In this document: positions 1-6,430 of the stretch, one piece after another
How the letters are laid out: each line of letters begins with the position of its first letter
How positions within the stretch are numbered: position 1 is the first letter of the stretch
Assembly (NCBI GenBank): GCA_018716365.1
Contig: DVKA01000275.1
Span: 1 to 9,402, forward strand
Length of the DNA stretch: 9,402 nt
DNA from: Candidatus Caccocola faecipullorum
GTDB taxonomy: Bacteria; Synergistota; Synergistia; Synergistales; Synergistaceae
Direction of reading: 5' to 3'
Program-made: the position numbers and the translations under genes
The notes under the pieces: model-generated
What the model was told of the DNA's origin: nothing
Databases searched by the model: none
What the model saw: the letters and a program-made list of their open reading frames with translations, nothing else

Positions 1-1
1 C

Positions 2-415
2 AAGATGGAGAACTGGCAGACCGTGCGCGAGAAGATGGAGGAGATACTCTCGGGCGTCAAGGTCGTCGGAGAGAAGGAAGAGCTGCTCTTCTGGAACCCC
101 GCGAACCTCGACATGAAGACCTGGACGGAGGCCTCCGCGCTCGGCCCCTTCGGCATGGACAACCCCGCGCCGATGCTCTACGCGCCTTACAACGGCAAGA
201 TGTCGCTCTCGCCGCTCGGCAAGGGCGGCAAGCACGTCAAAGTCTCCCTCGGCCCCGTCTCGCTGCTCGCGTTCGGAGCCGCGGACATGTTCAGCGGCGG
301 CTGCGGGTGGCTCGACGGCTGGGTCTACAAGCCACGGCTCGACACGTGGCGCAACGTCACGTCGCTTCAGTTCGTTCTTGAAAAAATGGTAGCGAGAGAA
401 TCAAAAACCGAATGA
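2..415 (+). CDS. recJ: RecJ single-stranded-DNA-specific exonuclease, C-terminal fragment (5' end outside window)
   Basis: About 137 C-terminal residues of RecJ, the 5'-3' single-strand DNA exonuclease used in recombination and repair. The reading frame is open from base 2, so the ATG at 5 is probably an internal methionine rather than a start. The recognisable signature is Gly-Pro-Phe-Gly-Met-Asp-Asn-Pro-Ala-Pro, matching the RecJ consensus 'PFGxxNPxP' that opens the OB-fold DNA-binding domain near the C-terminus. The later segment DTWRNVTSLQFVLEKMV resembles the end of that domain, where RecJ proteins read like 'R..vqL.v.d.'. The DHH catalytic domain lies upstream, outside the window. The stop is 16 bp before the GTG of rel, so the two are probably in one operon; recJ next to rel and dtd is a familiar arrangement in Firmicutes, normally with apt between. 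Family assignment rests on the C-terminal motif alone. Confidence 0.8.
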   Translation, partial: KMENWQTVREKMEEILSGVKVVGEKEELLFWNPANLDMKTWTEASALGPFGMDNPAPMLYAPYNGKMSLSPLGKGGKHVKVSLGPVSLLAFGAADMFSGGCGWLDGWVYKPRLDTWRNVTSLQFVLEKMVARESKTE

Positions 416-416
416 A

Positions 417-422
417 AGAGGG
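417..422 (+). promoter_or_regulatory. Ribosome binding site deciding the GTG start of rel
   Basis: AGAGGG ends 9 nt before the GTG at 432 and lies just after the recJ stop. This makes the GTG the better start than the next in-frame ATG at 540, where the nearest purine run (AAGGA, 522-526) is 13 nt away. Confidence 0.6.
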
Positions 423-431
423 CGGTCGGCA

Positions 432-2759
432 GTGAGCGAAGAAAAGAAAAGCGGCGCCGTCAACGTCAGGTCGGCTCATCTTTCCGAAATAGGCGGCACC
501 AGAGGATTTTCCATCGGCGAAAAGGAAAACCGCGCCCTTATGGAAGGCTACTGGGGGCGCATACCTGAGGACCAGCGCGTCACGTCGCTCCGCCTCGCGT
601 GGCAGGACCTGTGGAGCAAGGCCTCGCTCTACATGCCGAAGGAGGACATGAAGGCGGTCGGCGAGACCTTCGTATTCTCCTCCGAGGCGCACGGCAGCCA
701 GCGCCGCTACACCGGCGAGCCGTACATAATCCACACCGTCAGCGTAGCCTCGATACTCGCGGGCATGGAGATGGACCGCGAGACGATAATCGCGGCGCTG
801 CTCCACGACGTGCTCGAAGACACGAGCTTCACGGGCGAACAGCTGAAAGAGCGCTTCGGCGAAGACGTTGTGACCCTTGTCGACGGAGTTACGAAACTCG
901 GAAAGCTCCAGTTCAAGTCGGTGGAGGAATATCAGGCGGAGAACCTTCGCAAGATGTTCGTCGTCATGGCGAAGGACATCCGCGTCGTTCTCATCAAGCT
1001 CGCGGACCGCCTCCACAATATGCGCACGATCTCGTCGCACCGCCGAGAGAAGCAGCTTTCGATAGCGCGCGAAACGCTTGAAATATACGCACCGCTCGCG
1101 CACCGCCTCGGCATCTATCAGGTCAAGCGCGAGCTTGAAGACCTTTCGTTCAGGATACTGGACCCGGAGATGTACTACGACATCAAGCGCCGTGTGAGAA
1201 AAAAGCTGCCCGAGCGCGAGATGATAATAAAAGAGGCTATGGACATCCTCACCAACAAGCTCAACGAGGAGGGCATCGAGGCCTCGATAAAGGGACGCCC
1301 GAAGCATTTTTACAGCATCTACGAAAAAATGCGCCGCAAGAACCTTTCGCTTGAACAGCTCTACGACCTTCTCGCGCTGCGCGTCATCGTCAGGACCGTC
1401 GGTGAATGTTATCAGGTGCTCGGCCTCGTCCATACGATTTGGAAGCCGATACCCGGATTATTCGACGACTACATAGCGAACCCGAAGAGCAATATGTACC
1501 AGTCGCTGCATACGACAGTCGTCGGCCCGAACGGCGATCCGCTCGAAGTGCAGATAAGGACGAAGGAAATGCACTTCCTCGCCGAGTACGGCATCGCCGC
1601 CCACTGGAACTACAAGGAGGGCGGTCAGAAGGTCGACAACCTCGACAAGGGGCTCACGTGGATACGCAAGGCGCTAGAAACCTCGGCGGAAGGACGCGAC
1701 AGCGACGAAGCGCCCGCCGGCGTGCAGTTCATGGACAACCTAAAAACGGACGTGCTTTCGAGCGACGTCTTCGTCTTCACACCCAAGGGCAAGGTCGTAT
1801 CCGTGCCGAACGGCTCGACCTCGATAGATTTCGCCTACGCGATACACACCGAGATAGGGCATAAATGCGTCGGCACGATGATAAACGGACGCATCGCGCC
1901 TATGGACCAGGAGCTCCAGAACGGCGACATCGTGCGCATACTGACCTCGCCGCAGGGCAAGCCTTCGCGCGACTGGCTCAAGATAGCGAAGTCGAGCAGG
2001 ACGCGCACAAAAATCAAATCGTGGTTCCGCCAGCAGGAGCGGCAGGAGCGCGAGGAAAAATCCCGCCGCGGGCGCGAGCTTCTGGAAAAAGAGGCGTCGC
2101 GCAGAAATCCGGGCGTCGAAAATCCGCTCGAACCAATCTCTTCGCAGCTTGCGCACATCGCGCGCGAACTCGGCTACGCCAGCCTAGACGAGCTAGTCAT
2201 AGCGGTCGGCAGCGGAAACCACTCGCCTTCGAGCATTCTTGGGCGCATTACGCCGGAGACGCCGAAGACGCCGATCGTAGAGACGCCGCCGGCGGCTCAG
2301 CCGCCGCAGCAGCGCAAAGAGGCCGACTCTGAAATAGTAGTCGACGGCACTCAGGGCGTGCTCGTCACGCTCGCGCAGTGCTGCCGGCCGATACCGGGCG
2401 ACGCGATAACGGGCGTCGTGACGCAGAACCACGGCATATCCGTCCACAGAAAAGACTGCGCGAACCTTGAAAAGAGCGATCCTGCCAAACACGTCGCAGT
2501 TTCATGGGGCGTGCCTAAAAACACGCGCTATACCGCGCGGCTTAAAATCGAGGGCGCAGACAAGCCGTCGCTGCTCGCAGACATAGTCCAGACGATAACG
2601 GTGATGGACGGCCTTATATCCAACGTCAAGGCCAGCGTCGTGAACAACACGCGCACGCGCGTTGCGGCGGACGTGCAGGTGAAGGATCTCGAACATCTGT
2701 ACCGCATAATGGCGAAGCTGAACAACCTGTCGGGAATACTTGAGGTGACCAGGGGGTAG
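432..2759 (+). CDS. rel: Bifunctional (p)ppGpp synthetase/hydrolase (long RSH, Rel type)
   Basis: Makes (p)ppGpp from ATP and GDP/GTP and hydrolyses it again; the central stringent-response enzyme, acting in the cytosol and on ribosomes. Of 775 residues, the HD hydrolase domain spans about 75-220: H101, H125-D126, E129-D130 and D192 (in ADRLHNMRT) match the spacing of the metal and catalytic residues in Streptococcus Rel, so hydrolase activity is expected. The synthetase domain spans about 255-395, with GRPKH (288-292), Asp312, YQSLH (356-360) and catalytic Glu372 in LEVQIRT. The TGS domain spans about 444-505. A helical region precedes a Pro/Gln-rich linker (about 599-630), then the Cys-Cys zinc finger (C650, C651, H672, C676) and a C-terminal ACT/RRM domain (about 700-775). 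The N-terminus is about 45 residues longer than the Streptococcus enzyme; starting at the ATG at 540 would remove 36 of these. Called rel because both activities look intact; older names relA or spoT would also be met. Confidence 0.97.
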   Translation: MSEEKKSGAVNVRSAHLSEIGGTRGFSIGEKENRALMEGYWGRIPEDQRVTSLRLAWQDLWSKASLYMPKEDMKAVGETFVFSSEAHGSQRRYTGEPYIIHTVSVASILAGMEMDRETIIAALLHDVLEDTSFTGEQLKERFGEDVVTLVDGVTKLGKLQFKSVEEYQAENLRKMFVVMAKDIRVVLIKLADRLHNMRTISSHRREKQLSIARETLEIYAPLAHRLGIYQVKRELEDLSFRILDPEMYYDIKRRVRKKLPEREMIIKEAMDILTNKLNEEGIEASIKGRPKHFYSIYEKMRRKNLSLEQLYDLLALRVIVRTVGECYQVLGLVHTIWKPIPGLFDDYIANPKSNMYQSLHTTVVGPNGDPLEVQIRTKEMHFLAEYGIAAHWNYKEGGQKVDNLDKGLTWIRKALETSAEGRDSDEAPAGVQFMDNLKTDVLSSDVFVFTPKGKVVSVPNGSTSIDFAYAIHTEIGHKCVGTMINGRIAPMDQELQNGDIVRILTSPQGKPSRDWLKIAKSSRTRTKIKSWFRQQERQEREEKSRRGRELLEKEASRRNPGVENPLEPISSQLAHIARELGYASLDELVIAVGSGNHSPSSILGRITPETPKTPIVETPPAAQPPQQRKEADSEIVVDGTQGVLVTLAQCCRPIPGDAITGVVTQNHGISVHRKDCANLEKSDPAKHVAVSWGVPKNTRYTARLKIEGADKPSLLADIVQTITVMDGLISNVKASVVNNTRTRVAADVQVKDLEHLYRIMAKLNNLSGILEVTRG
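2290..2306 (+). repeat. Perfect inverted repeat in the rel linker (7-bp stem, 3-nt loop)
   Basis: CGGCGGC (2290-2296), loop TCA, GCCGCCG (2300-2306). It overlaps a second self-complementary stretch, GCCGCCGGCGGC (2285-2296). It lies in codons for the Pro/Ala/Gln-rich linker between the helical and zinc-finger domains, so it may be only a result of CCG and GCG codons. No T-run follows, so it is not an intrinsic terminator. Confidence 0.5.
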
Positions 2760-2763
2760 TTTT

Positions 2764-3207
2764 ATGAAAGCGCTGCTTCAGCGCGTAACGTCGTCGTCGG
2801 TCTCCGTCGGCGGCGAAACGGTGGGGAAGATAGGCAAGGGCATAACCGTACTGCTCGGCGTCGTGCCGGAGGACGGGCAGAAGGATATAGACTGGCTCGC
2901 CGAAAAGGTCGTGAATCTGCGGATTTTCGACGACGCGGAGGGGAAGATGAACCTTTCCGTGAAGGACGTAGGCGGAGAGATACTCGTGATCTCGCAGTTC
3001 ACGCTCTGCGGGGACTGCCGGAAAGGCCGCCGCCCCTCGTGGGCGAAGGCCGCGCCGCCCGTGTTTGCGAACGAAATGTATGAAAAATTTATATCTGCGA
3101 TAGAAAAAGAGGGCGTGAGAACCGCGCACGGGACGTTCCAGGCCTATATGGCGGTGGAGATCCAGAACGACGGCCCCGTGACCCTTATGATAGACACCAA
3201 GGAGTGA
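2764..3207 (+). CDS. dtd: D-aminoacyl-tRNA deacylase (DTD)
   Basis: Hydrolyses D-amino acids (and glycine mischarged on tRNA-Ala) from tRNA, a proofreading step of translation in the cytosol. The 147 residues equal the usual family length. Both signature motifs are present: SQFT at 77-80, and NDGPVT at 135-140, which carries the Gly137-Pro138 pair that forms the cross-subunit cis-proline used for chiral exclusion. GRRPSW (88-93) matches the conserved GRRPSF region, and the start MKALLQRV is typical of the family. The ATG at 2764 follows the rel stop by 4 bp, and its ribosome site AGGGGG (2751-2756) lies inside the end of rel with a 7-nt spacer, so translation is likely coupled. The rel-dtd pairing is common in Firmicutes and related phyla. 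Confidence 0.97.
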   Translation: MKALLQRVTSSSVSVGGETVGKIGKGITVLLGVVPEDGQKDIDWLAEKVVNLRIFDDAEGKMNLSVKDVGGEILVISQFTLCGDCRKGRRPSWAKAAPPVFANEMYEKFISAIEKEGVRTAHGTFQAYMAVEIQNDGPVTLMIDTKE

Positions 3208-3215
3208 AGGTTATT

Positions 3216-3845
3216 ATGCAAATCAAGAGATTCCCGCTCGGGATGCTGTGGACGAACTGCTACCTTATCTGGGACGGCGACAACAACGGATTCGTCGTAG
3301 ATCCCGGCGGCCCCGCGCGGGAGGTCGTCGACTTTATCAACGCGAACGGAATAAAGCTCGATCTGGTGCTGCTTACGCACGGCCACAGCGACCACATCGC
3401 CGGCGTCGAAGACCTGCGCGGCATGGCGGCTCACGGAGTTGCGATACACGAAGAGGACGCGGGCAGCCTCGAAGACCCGTCGAAAAATCTTTCGACAATG
3501 ATGGGCGAGCACGTCGCGGTGCGCAAGGCCGACAGGCTGCTGCACGACGGCGACAGGCTGACCGTCGGCAGCATGACGCTCGACGTCATACACACGCCGG
3601 GCCACACGCCGGGCGGCATATCCGTGATAGTCAGCGACGGAGATGAAAAAATAATGCTTTCCGGCGACACGCTTTTCGCGCGCTCCGTCGGCAGAAGCGA
3701 CCTGCCCGGCGGGGACGAAGAGGTGCTGCTCGAATCTCTGAAGAAATTCGAAAATCTTCCAGACGATATGCGCGTCCTTTCGGGCCACGGGCCGGAGACC
3801 ACGATAGGGGCGGAAAGAGCGCACAACCCGTTCTGGCCCAGATAA
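3216..3845 (+). CDS. Metallo-beta-lactamase-fold hydrolase, glyoxalase II-like
   Basis: A 209-residue protein with the complete metal-binding set of the MBL fold: THGHSDH at 54-60 (H55, H57, D59, H60), H130 in HTPGHTPGG, D151 in LSGDTLF, and H191 in LSGHGPETTIG. The compact length and the GDTLF...GRSDLPGG segment match the glyoxalase II-like/YcbL-type subgroup, thioester hydrolases of uncertain physiological substrate. No signal peptide is seen, so it is presumably cytosolic. I chose the ATG at 3216 because AAGGAG (3199-3204) and GAAGG (3206-3210) precede it, and because MQIKRFPLGMLWTNCYL starts like family members. A GTG at 3204 in the same frame overlaps the dtd stop but has no ribosome site of its own. 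An MBL hydrolase directly after dtd recurs in Clostridia-like gene orders. The true substrate cannot be told from the sequence. Confidence 0.9.
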   Translation: MQIKRFPLGMLWTNCYLIWDGDNNGFVVDPGGPAREVVDFINANGIKLDLVLLTHGHSDHIAGVEDLRGMAAHGVAIHEEDAGSLEDPSKNLSTMMGEHVAVRKADRLLHDGDRLTVGSMTLDVIHTPGHTPGGISVIVSDGDEKIMLSGDTLFARSVGRSDLPGGDEEVLLESLKKFENLPDDMRVLSGHGPETTIGAERAHNPFWPR

Positions 3846-3860
3846 GCGTAATTTCCTGCG

Positions 3861-4544
3861 ATGGACTTCGCAAGCCTGCATGAGGACGAGCGTCCGCGCG
3901 AGAAGCTGCTCCGCCTCGGGCCTGAGAGTTTGTCCGCGGCCGAGCTGCTCGCGGTGATTCTGCGCACCGGCAGGCAAGGCGAAGACGTGATGGCGCTCTC
4001 GCACGGGCTGCTGTCGCGCATGGGAGGCCTTGAAGGGCTTGCTCGGGCGAGCGTCGCGGAGCTAATGCAGGAAAAGGGGCTGAAGGAGGCGAAAGCCGCG
4101 TCGCTCGCGGCGTCGCTGGAACTCGGCAGAAGAATAGCGGTCGTGAGCGCCGGCGAGAAAAAGGAATGGAAGAGCCGCCTGCTCTCAATCGCGCTCGAAA
4201 CGAAGTACGCGGAACGTGAAACGATATACGCGCTTTTCCTGGACGCGCGCGACGGCCTCATCGACGAGGCGGAGCTGTCTTACGGGGGCATGGCGGGGGC
4301 CTATCTCGACCTTCCGGTATTCTTCCGCCGCGCGGTCCGCGCCGGAGCCTACGGCGTGGTGCTCGTGCACAACCACCCGGACGGCTCGCGCTTTGCGAGC
4401 CGCGACGACGAAAGGCTTACCGAGCACGTCAGAAGGGCGCTCGGCGTACTCGGTATAAAATTAAAGCGCCACTACATAGCGGCCGGCGGCGAGCTCTTTC
4501 CTGTGGACGGAGCTGAAGAGGCGGAGCCGCCGCGCAGGAATTAA
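3861..4544 (+). CDS. radC: RadC family JAMM-domain protein (divergent)
   Basis: A 227-residue RadC/UPF0758 protein. The start, including DERPREKLLRLG and LSAAELLAVILRTG (to about residue 37), is typical. A helix-hairpin-helix-like stretch follows, ending in AASLELGRR (about 83-91). The C-terminal JAMM metalloprotease-like domain retains the HxHx7SxxD motif: H170, H172, S180, D183 in HNHPDGSRFASRDD. Cellular function is unsettled; the historic 'DNA repair' name is not well supported. Two otherwise conserved motifs are altered: the usual VHPREVFR reads LDLPVFFR (149-156), and the usual DHIIIG near the end reads RHYIAAG (203-209). No strong ribosome site precedes the ATG, which lies 15 bp after the MBL gene, so initiation may be coupled or weak. 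Position directly upstream of mreB is conserved in Firmicutes such as Bacillus. Confidence 0.9.
   Translation: MDFASLHEDERPREKLLRLGPESLSAAELLAVILRTGRQGEDVMALSHGLLSRMGGLEGLARASVAELMQEKGLKEAKAASLAASLELGRRIAVVSAGEKKEWKSRLLSIALETKYAERETIYALFLDARDGLIDEAELSYGGMAGAYLDLPVFFRRAVRAGAYGVVLVHNHPDGSRFASRDDERLTEHVRRALGVLGIKLKRHYIAAGGELFPVDGAEEAEPPRRN
4382..4402 (+). repeat. Perfect 8-bp inverted repeat inside radC
   Basis: CGGCTCGC (4382-4389), loop GCTTT, GCGAGCCG (4395-4402); a G-T pair could extend the stem to 9 bp with a 3-nt loop. It encodes the segment right after the HNH of the JAMM motif. No T-run follows, so it is not an intrinsic terminator. Any role in RNA stability or pausing ahead of the mre genes is unproven. 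Confidence 0.55.
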
Positions 4545-4556
4545 CGAAAAGAACGG

Positions 4557-4575
4557 AAAGCGGGGAGCTTTTTTT
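4557..4575 (+). promoter_or_regulatory. mreB ribosome binding site within a small hairpin followed by a T-run
   Basis: GGGGAG (4562-4567) lies 6 nt before the TTG at 4574 and is the evidence for that start. The same bases form the loop and part of the 3' arm of a weak hairpin: AAAGC (4557-4561), loop GGGGA, GCTTT (4567-4571), with two further possible G-U pairs, and seven T residues at 4569-4575. The stem is short and mostly A-U, so it would be a poor terminator, but it could modestly affect access to the ribosome site. Confidence 0.45.
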
Positions 4576-5632
4576 GTTTAAATTCAAACCGAACATTTTC
4601 AACCACGAAATAGGGATAGACATCGGGACGGTGAACACCGTCATCTACGTGAAATCGAAGGGCGTGACGATAGACGAGCCGTCGGTCATCGCGGTTCGCA
4701 ACCTCAACCGTAAGGGACAGAAGGAGATTATAGCCTTCGGCGCGGCGGCGAAGAAGATGATAGGCCGTACCCCGGTCGGCATCAGCACGCTGCGCCCGCT
4801 TTCGCACGGCGTCATAGCCGACTTCGAGATGACGCGGCACATGATACGCCACTATATGTCGCGCGCCGGCGCTTCGGGCGGCGTTTTCTCGCATCCGCGC
4901 GTCGCGGTCTGCGTGCCGGCGAGCGTGACGGAAGTTGAAAAGCGCGCAGTCGTAGAGGTGACGCTTGCGGCCGGCGCGAAAGAAGCCTTCGTTGTCGAAG
5001 AGCCGCTCGCCGCGGCGGTCGGCATCGGGCTGCCCATCAACGAGGCGCAGGGCAACATGGTCGTCAACATGGGCGGCGGCACCTGCGAGGTCGCAGTCAT
5101 GTCGCTCGGCGGAATAGTCATCAACCAGTCGCTGCGCGTCGCGGGCGAAGCGATAGACGAGGCGATAGTATCTCTGCTGCGCCAGAACTACACGCTCGCC
5201 ATCGGCGAAAGCACGGCGGAAGAGATAAAGATAGCGATAGGCTCCGTCATCCCGCTCGAACAGGAGCTTCGCATGGACGTCAAGGGACGCGACCTCGTCG
5301 ACGGCCTGCCGAAGGTCGTAACGATAAGCTCCGAAGAGGTGCGTGACGCGATAGAGCCGGTCATCGTACAGATAGAGGACACGATACGCACGACGCTTGA
5401 GCGCACGCCGCCAGAGCTCGTGCGCGACATCGTAGACCAGGGCATCGTGCTCTCGGGCGGCACGGCGAACCTGCGCGGCCTCAACATCCGCTTCGCGGAC
5501 GCGCTGAACGTGCCGATACATATCGCGGAGCAGCCGCTCTATTCCGTGGCCCTCGGCCTCGGCAAGATACTCGAAACGCCGCGGAAGCCGAGCGAGGTCT
5601 CGATAACTCTCGACAACAAGCCGGGCGCGTAG
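4574..5632 (+). CDS. mreB: Rod shape-determining protein MreB (bacterial actin)
   Basis: ATP-binding actin homologue that forms membrane-bound filaments under the inner membrane and guides the elongasome (MreC, MreD, RodA, PBP2). The 352 residues are close to family length. Visible motifs: phosphate-1 GIDIGTVNT (14-22), the GRTP...RPL.HGVIADFE block (64-85), catalytic Glu143 in VEEPLAAAVG, phosphate-2 MVVNMGGGT (162-170), and the adenosine-site LSGGTANLRGL (293-303). In phosphate-2, family members normally read D-I-G-G-G-T; here the Asp is Asn165 (codon AAC). The N-terminus MFKFKPNIF could serve as a short amphipathic membrane anchor. The start is TTG, supported by GGGGAG 6 nt upstream and by MreB homology beginning at once. 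mreB starts 29 bp after radC and is followed by mreC after 9 bp. Confidence 0.96.
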   Translation: MFKFKPNIFNHEIGIDIGTVNTVIYVKSKGVTIDEPSVIAVRNLNRKGQKEIIAFGAAAKKMIGRTPVGISTLRPLSHGVIADFEMTRHMIRHYMSRAGASGGVFSHPRVAVCVPASVTEVEKRAVVEVTLAAGAKEAFVVEEPLAAAVGIGLPINEAQGNMVVNMGGGTCEVAVMSLGGIVINQSLRVAGEAIDEAIVSLLRQNYTLAIGESTAEEIKIAIGSVIPLEQELRMDVKGRDLVDGLPKVVTISSEEVRDAIEPVIVQIEDTIRTTLERTPPELVRDIVDQGIVLSGGTANLRGLNIRFADALNVPIHIAEQPLYSVALGLGKILETPRKPSEVSITLDNKPGA

Positions 5633-5641
5633 GAAGGCGGA

Positions 5642-6430
5642 ATGCGCTTTATAGGAAGGGAGGCGCGCCCGTGGTTCGGCGGAGTCATCTCCGTCGTCGC
5701 GGGAGCAGCCGTGCTGCTCGTCATGCTCTCCGCCCCCTCGCTCAAATACGCCGCGGTCGAGTGCGTGAACACCGCGCTCGCCTACCCTGAAAAGCCGGCG
5801 CTCTATATACGCAACATCGTAAAGCTCAGCGGCAACTGGGTTCTCGAACGAGCGACGCTCAACGAGCGCGTCGAACGGCTCGAACTCGAACGTCAGGCGC
5901 TCGCCGAGGCGCTTCAGCGCGCCGGGGCCGCGCCAGCGGCTCCGCGCGAATCGTACGTGCGCGCCGTCGTGACGCTGCGTTATCCGCAGGACTGGTGGCA
6001 GGAGTTCCGCATAGACAAGGGCACGCGCGACGGCGTGGCTGAAAACGCCGCCGTCACCTCGGAGGGCTATTTCGTCGGCCGCGTAGTGCGCGCGGGTGAA
6101 AATTACGCGTGGGTCGAGCTCGTCACCTCGTCGTCGTTCCTCCTCGCCGCCGTCGTAGATCAGACGCGCGACCTCGGAGTCGTGAACGGCGACGGCGCTG
6201 GGCGGCTCAACCTGCTCTATATACCGGAGGAGCGCAGGCTCAGCCGCGGCATGACAGTATCGACCTCGCTGATGAACGACCTCATTCCGCCCGGCCTCCC
6301 CATCGGCACGATAATCGGCGCCGACAAGAACAAAGAGGGCTACACGGAGATGAAGCTCAGCGCGGGCGCGCATCTGACGCAGCTCTATAACGTCGAGGTC
6401 TTCACCGGCAAGGGGGCGAAGGCGAAATGA
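5642..6430 (+). CDS. mreC: Rod shape-determining protein MreC
   Basis: Membrane-anchored periplasmic scaffold of the elongasome, which activates PBP2 and links it to MreB/MreD. The 262 residues show a short basic cytoplasmic tail, one transmembrane helix at about 12-30, a helical, probably coiled-coil stretch (about 55-94, rich in L/E/R heptads), an Ala/Pro hinge (94-101), and the beta-rich MreC domain (about 104-256). Typical MreC features are WWQEFRIDKGTRDGV (118-132, family 'F.IdkGs.dGV') and EGYFVGRV (141-148). The ATG at 5642 is preceded by the purine run AGGAAGGCGG (5631-5640), which overlaps the mreB stop. The gene end overlaps the mreD start in ATGA, implying coupled translation. Sequence identity in this family is low, but length, topology and the mreB/mreD context agree. 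Confidence 0.95.
   Translation: MRFIGREARPWFGGVISVVAGAAVLLVMLSAPSLKYAAVECVNTALAYPEKPALYIRNIVKLSGNWVLERATLNERVERLELERQALAEALQRAGAAPAAPRESYVRAVVTLRYPQDWWQEFRIDKGTRDGVAENAAVTSEGYFVGRVVRAGENYAWVELVTSSSFLLAAVVDQTRDLGVVNGDGAGRLNLLYIPEERRLSRGMTVSTSLMNDLIPPGLPIGTIIGADKNKEGYTEMKLSAGAHLTQLYNVEVFTGKGAKAK

Noticed and set aside
599..1081. Overlapping plus-strand frames inside rel (also 1406-1864 and 1865-2332)
   Set aside because: Arg-rich frame-shifted shadows of a gene whose own frame encodes a full, well-conserved protein; no ribosome sites of note.
357..1433. A 358-codon open frame on the minus strand opposite rel
   Set aside because: Same cause: it is register-aligned with rel, and its Arg/His/Val-rich product has no recognisable motif.
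3204..3215. GTG at 3204 as the start of the MBL hydrolase
   Set aside because: It has no upstream ribosome site, whereas the ATG at 3216 has two purine runs in place and matches the family's N-terminus.
4454..4459. TATAAA as a possible -10 box for an mreB promoter inside radC
   Set aside because: No -35-like hexamer at the proper distance (4431-4436 is AGAAGG), and the bases are explained by the codons for Gly-Ile-Lys-Leu-Lys.
4541..6373. A 610-codon open frame on the minus strand across mreB and mreC
   Set aside because: Its codons are in exact register with those of mreB and mreC, which share the same phase. It stays open only because the sense genes avoid TTA, CTA and TCA. The product is a low-complexity Arg/Asp/Ala/His/Tyr-rich string with no recognisable domain.
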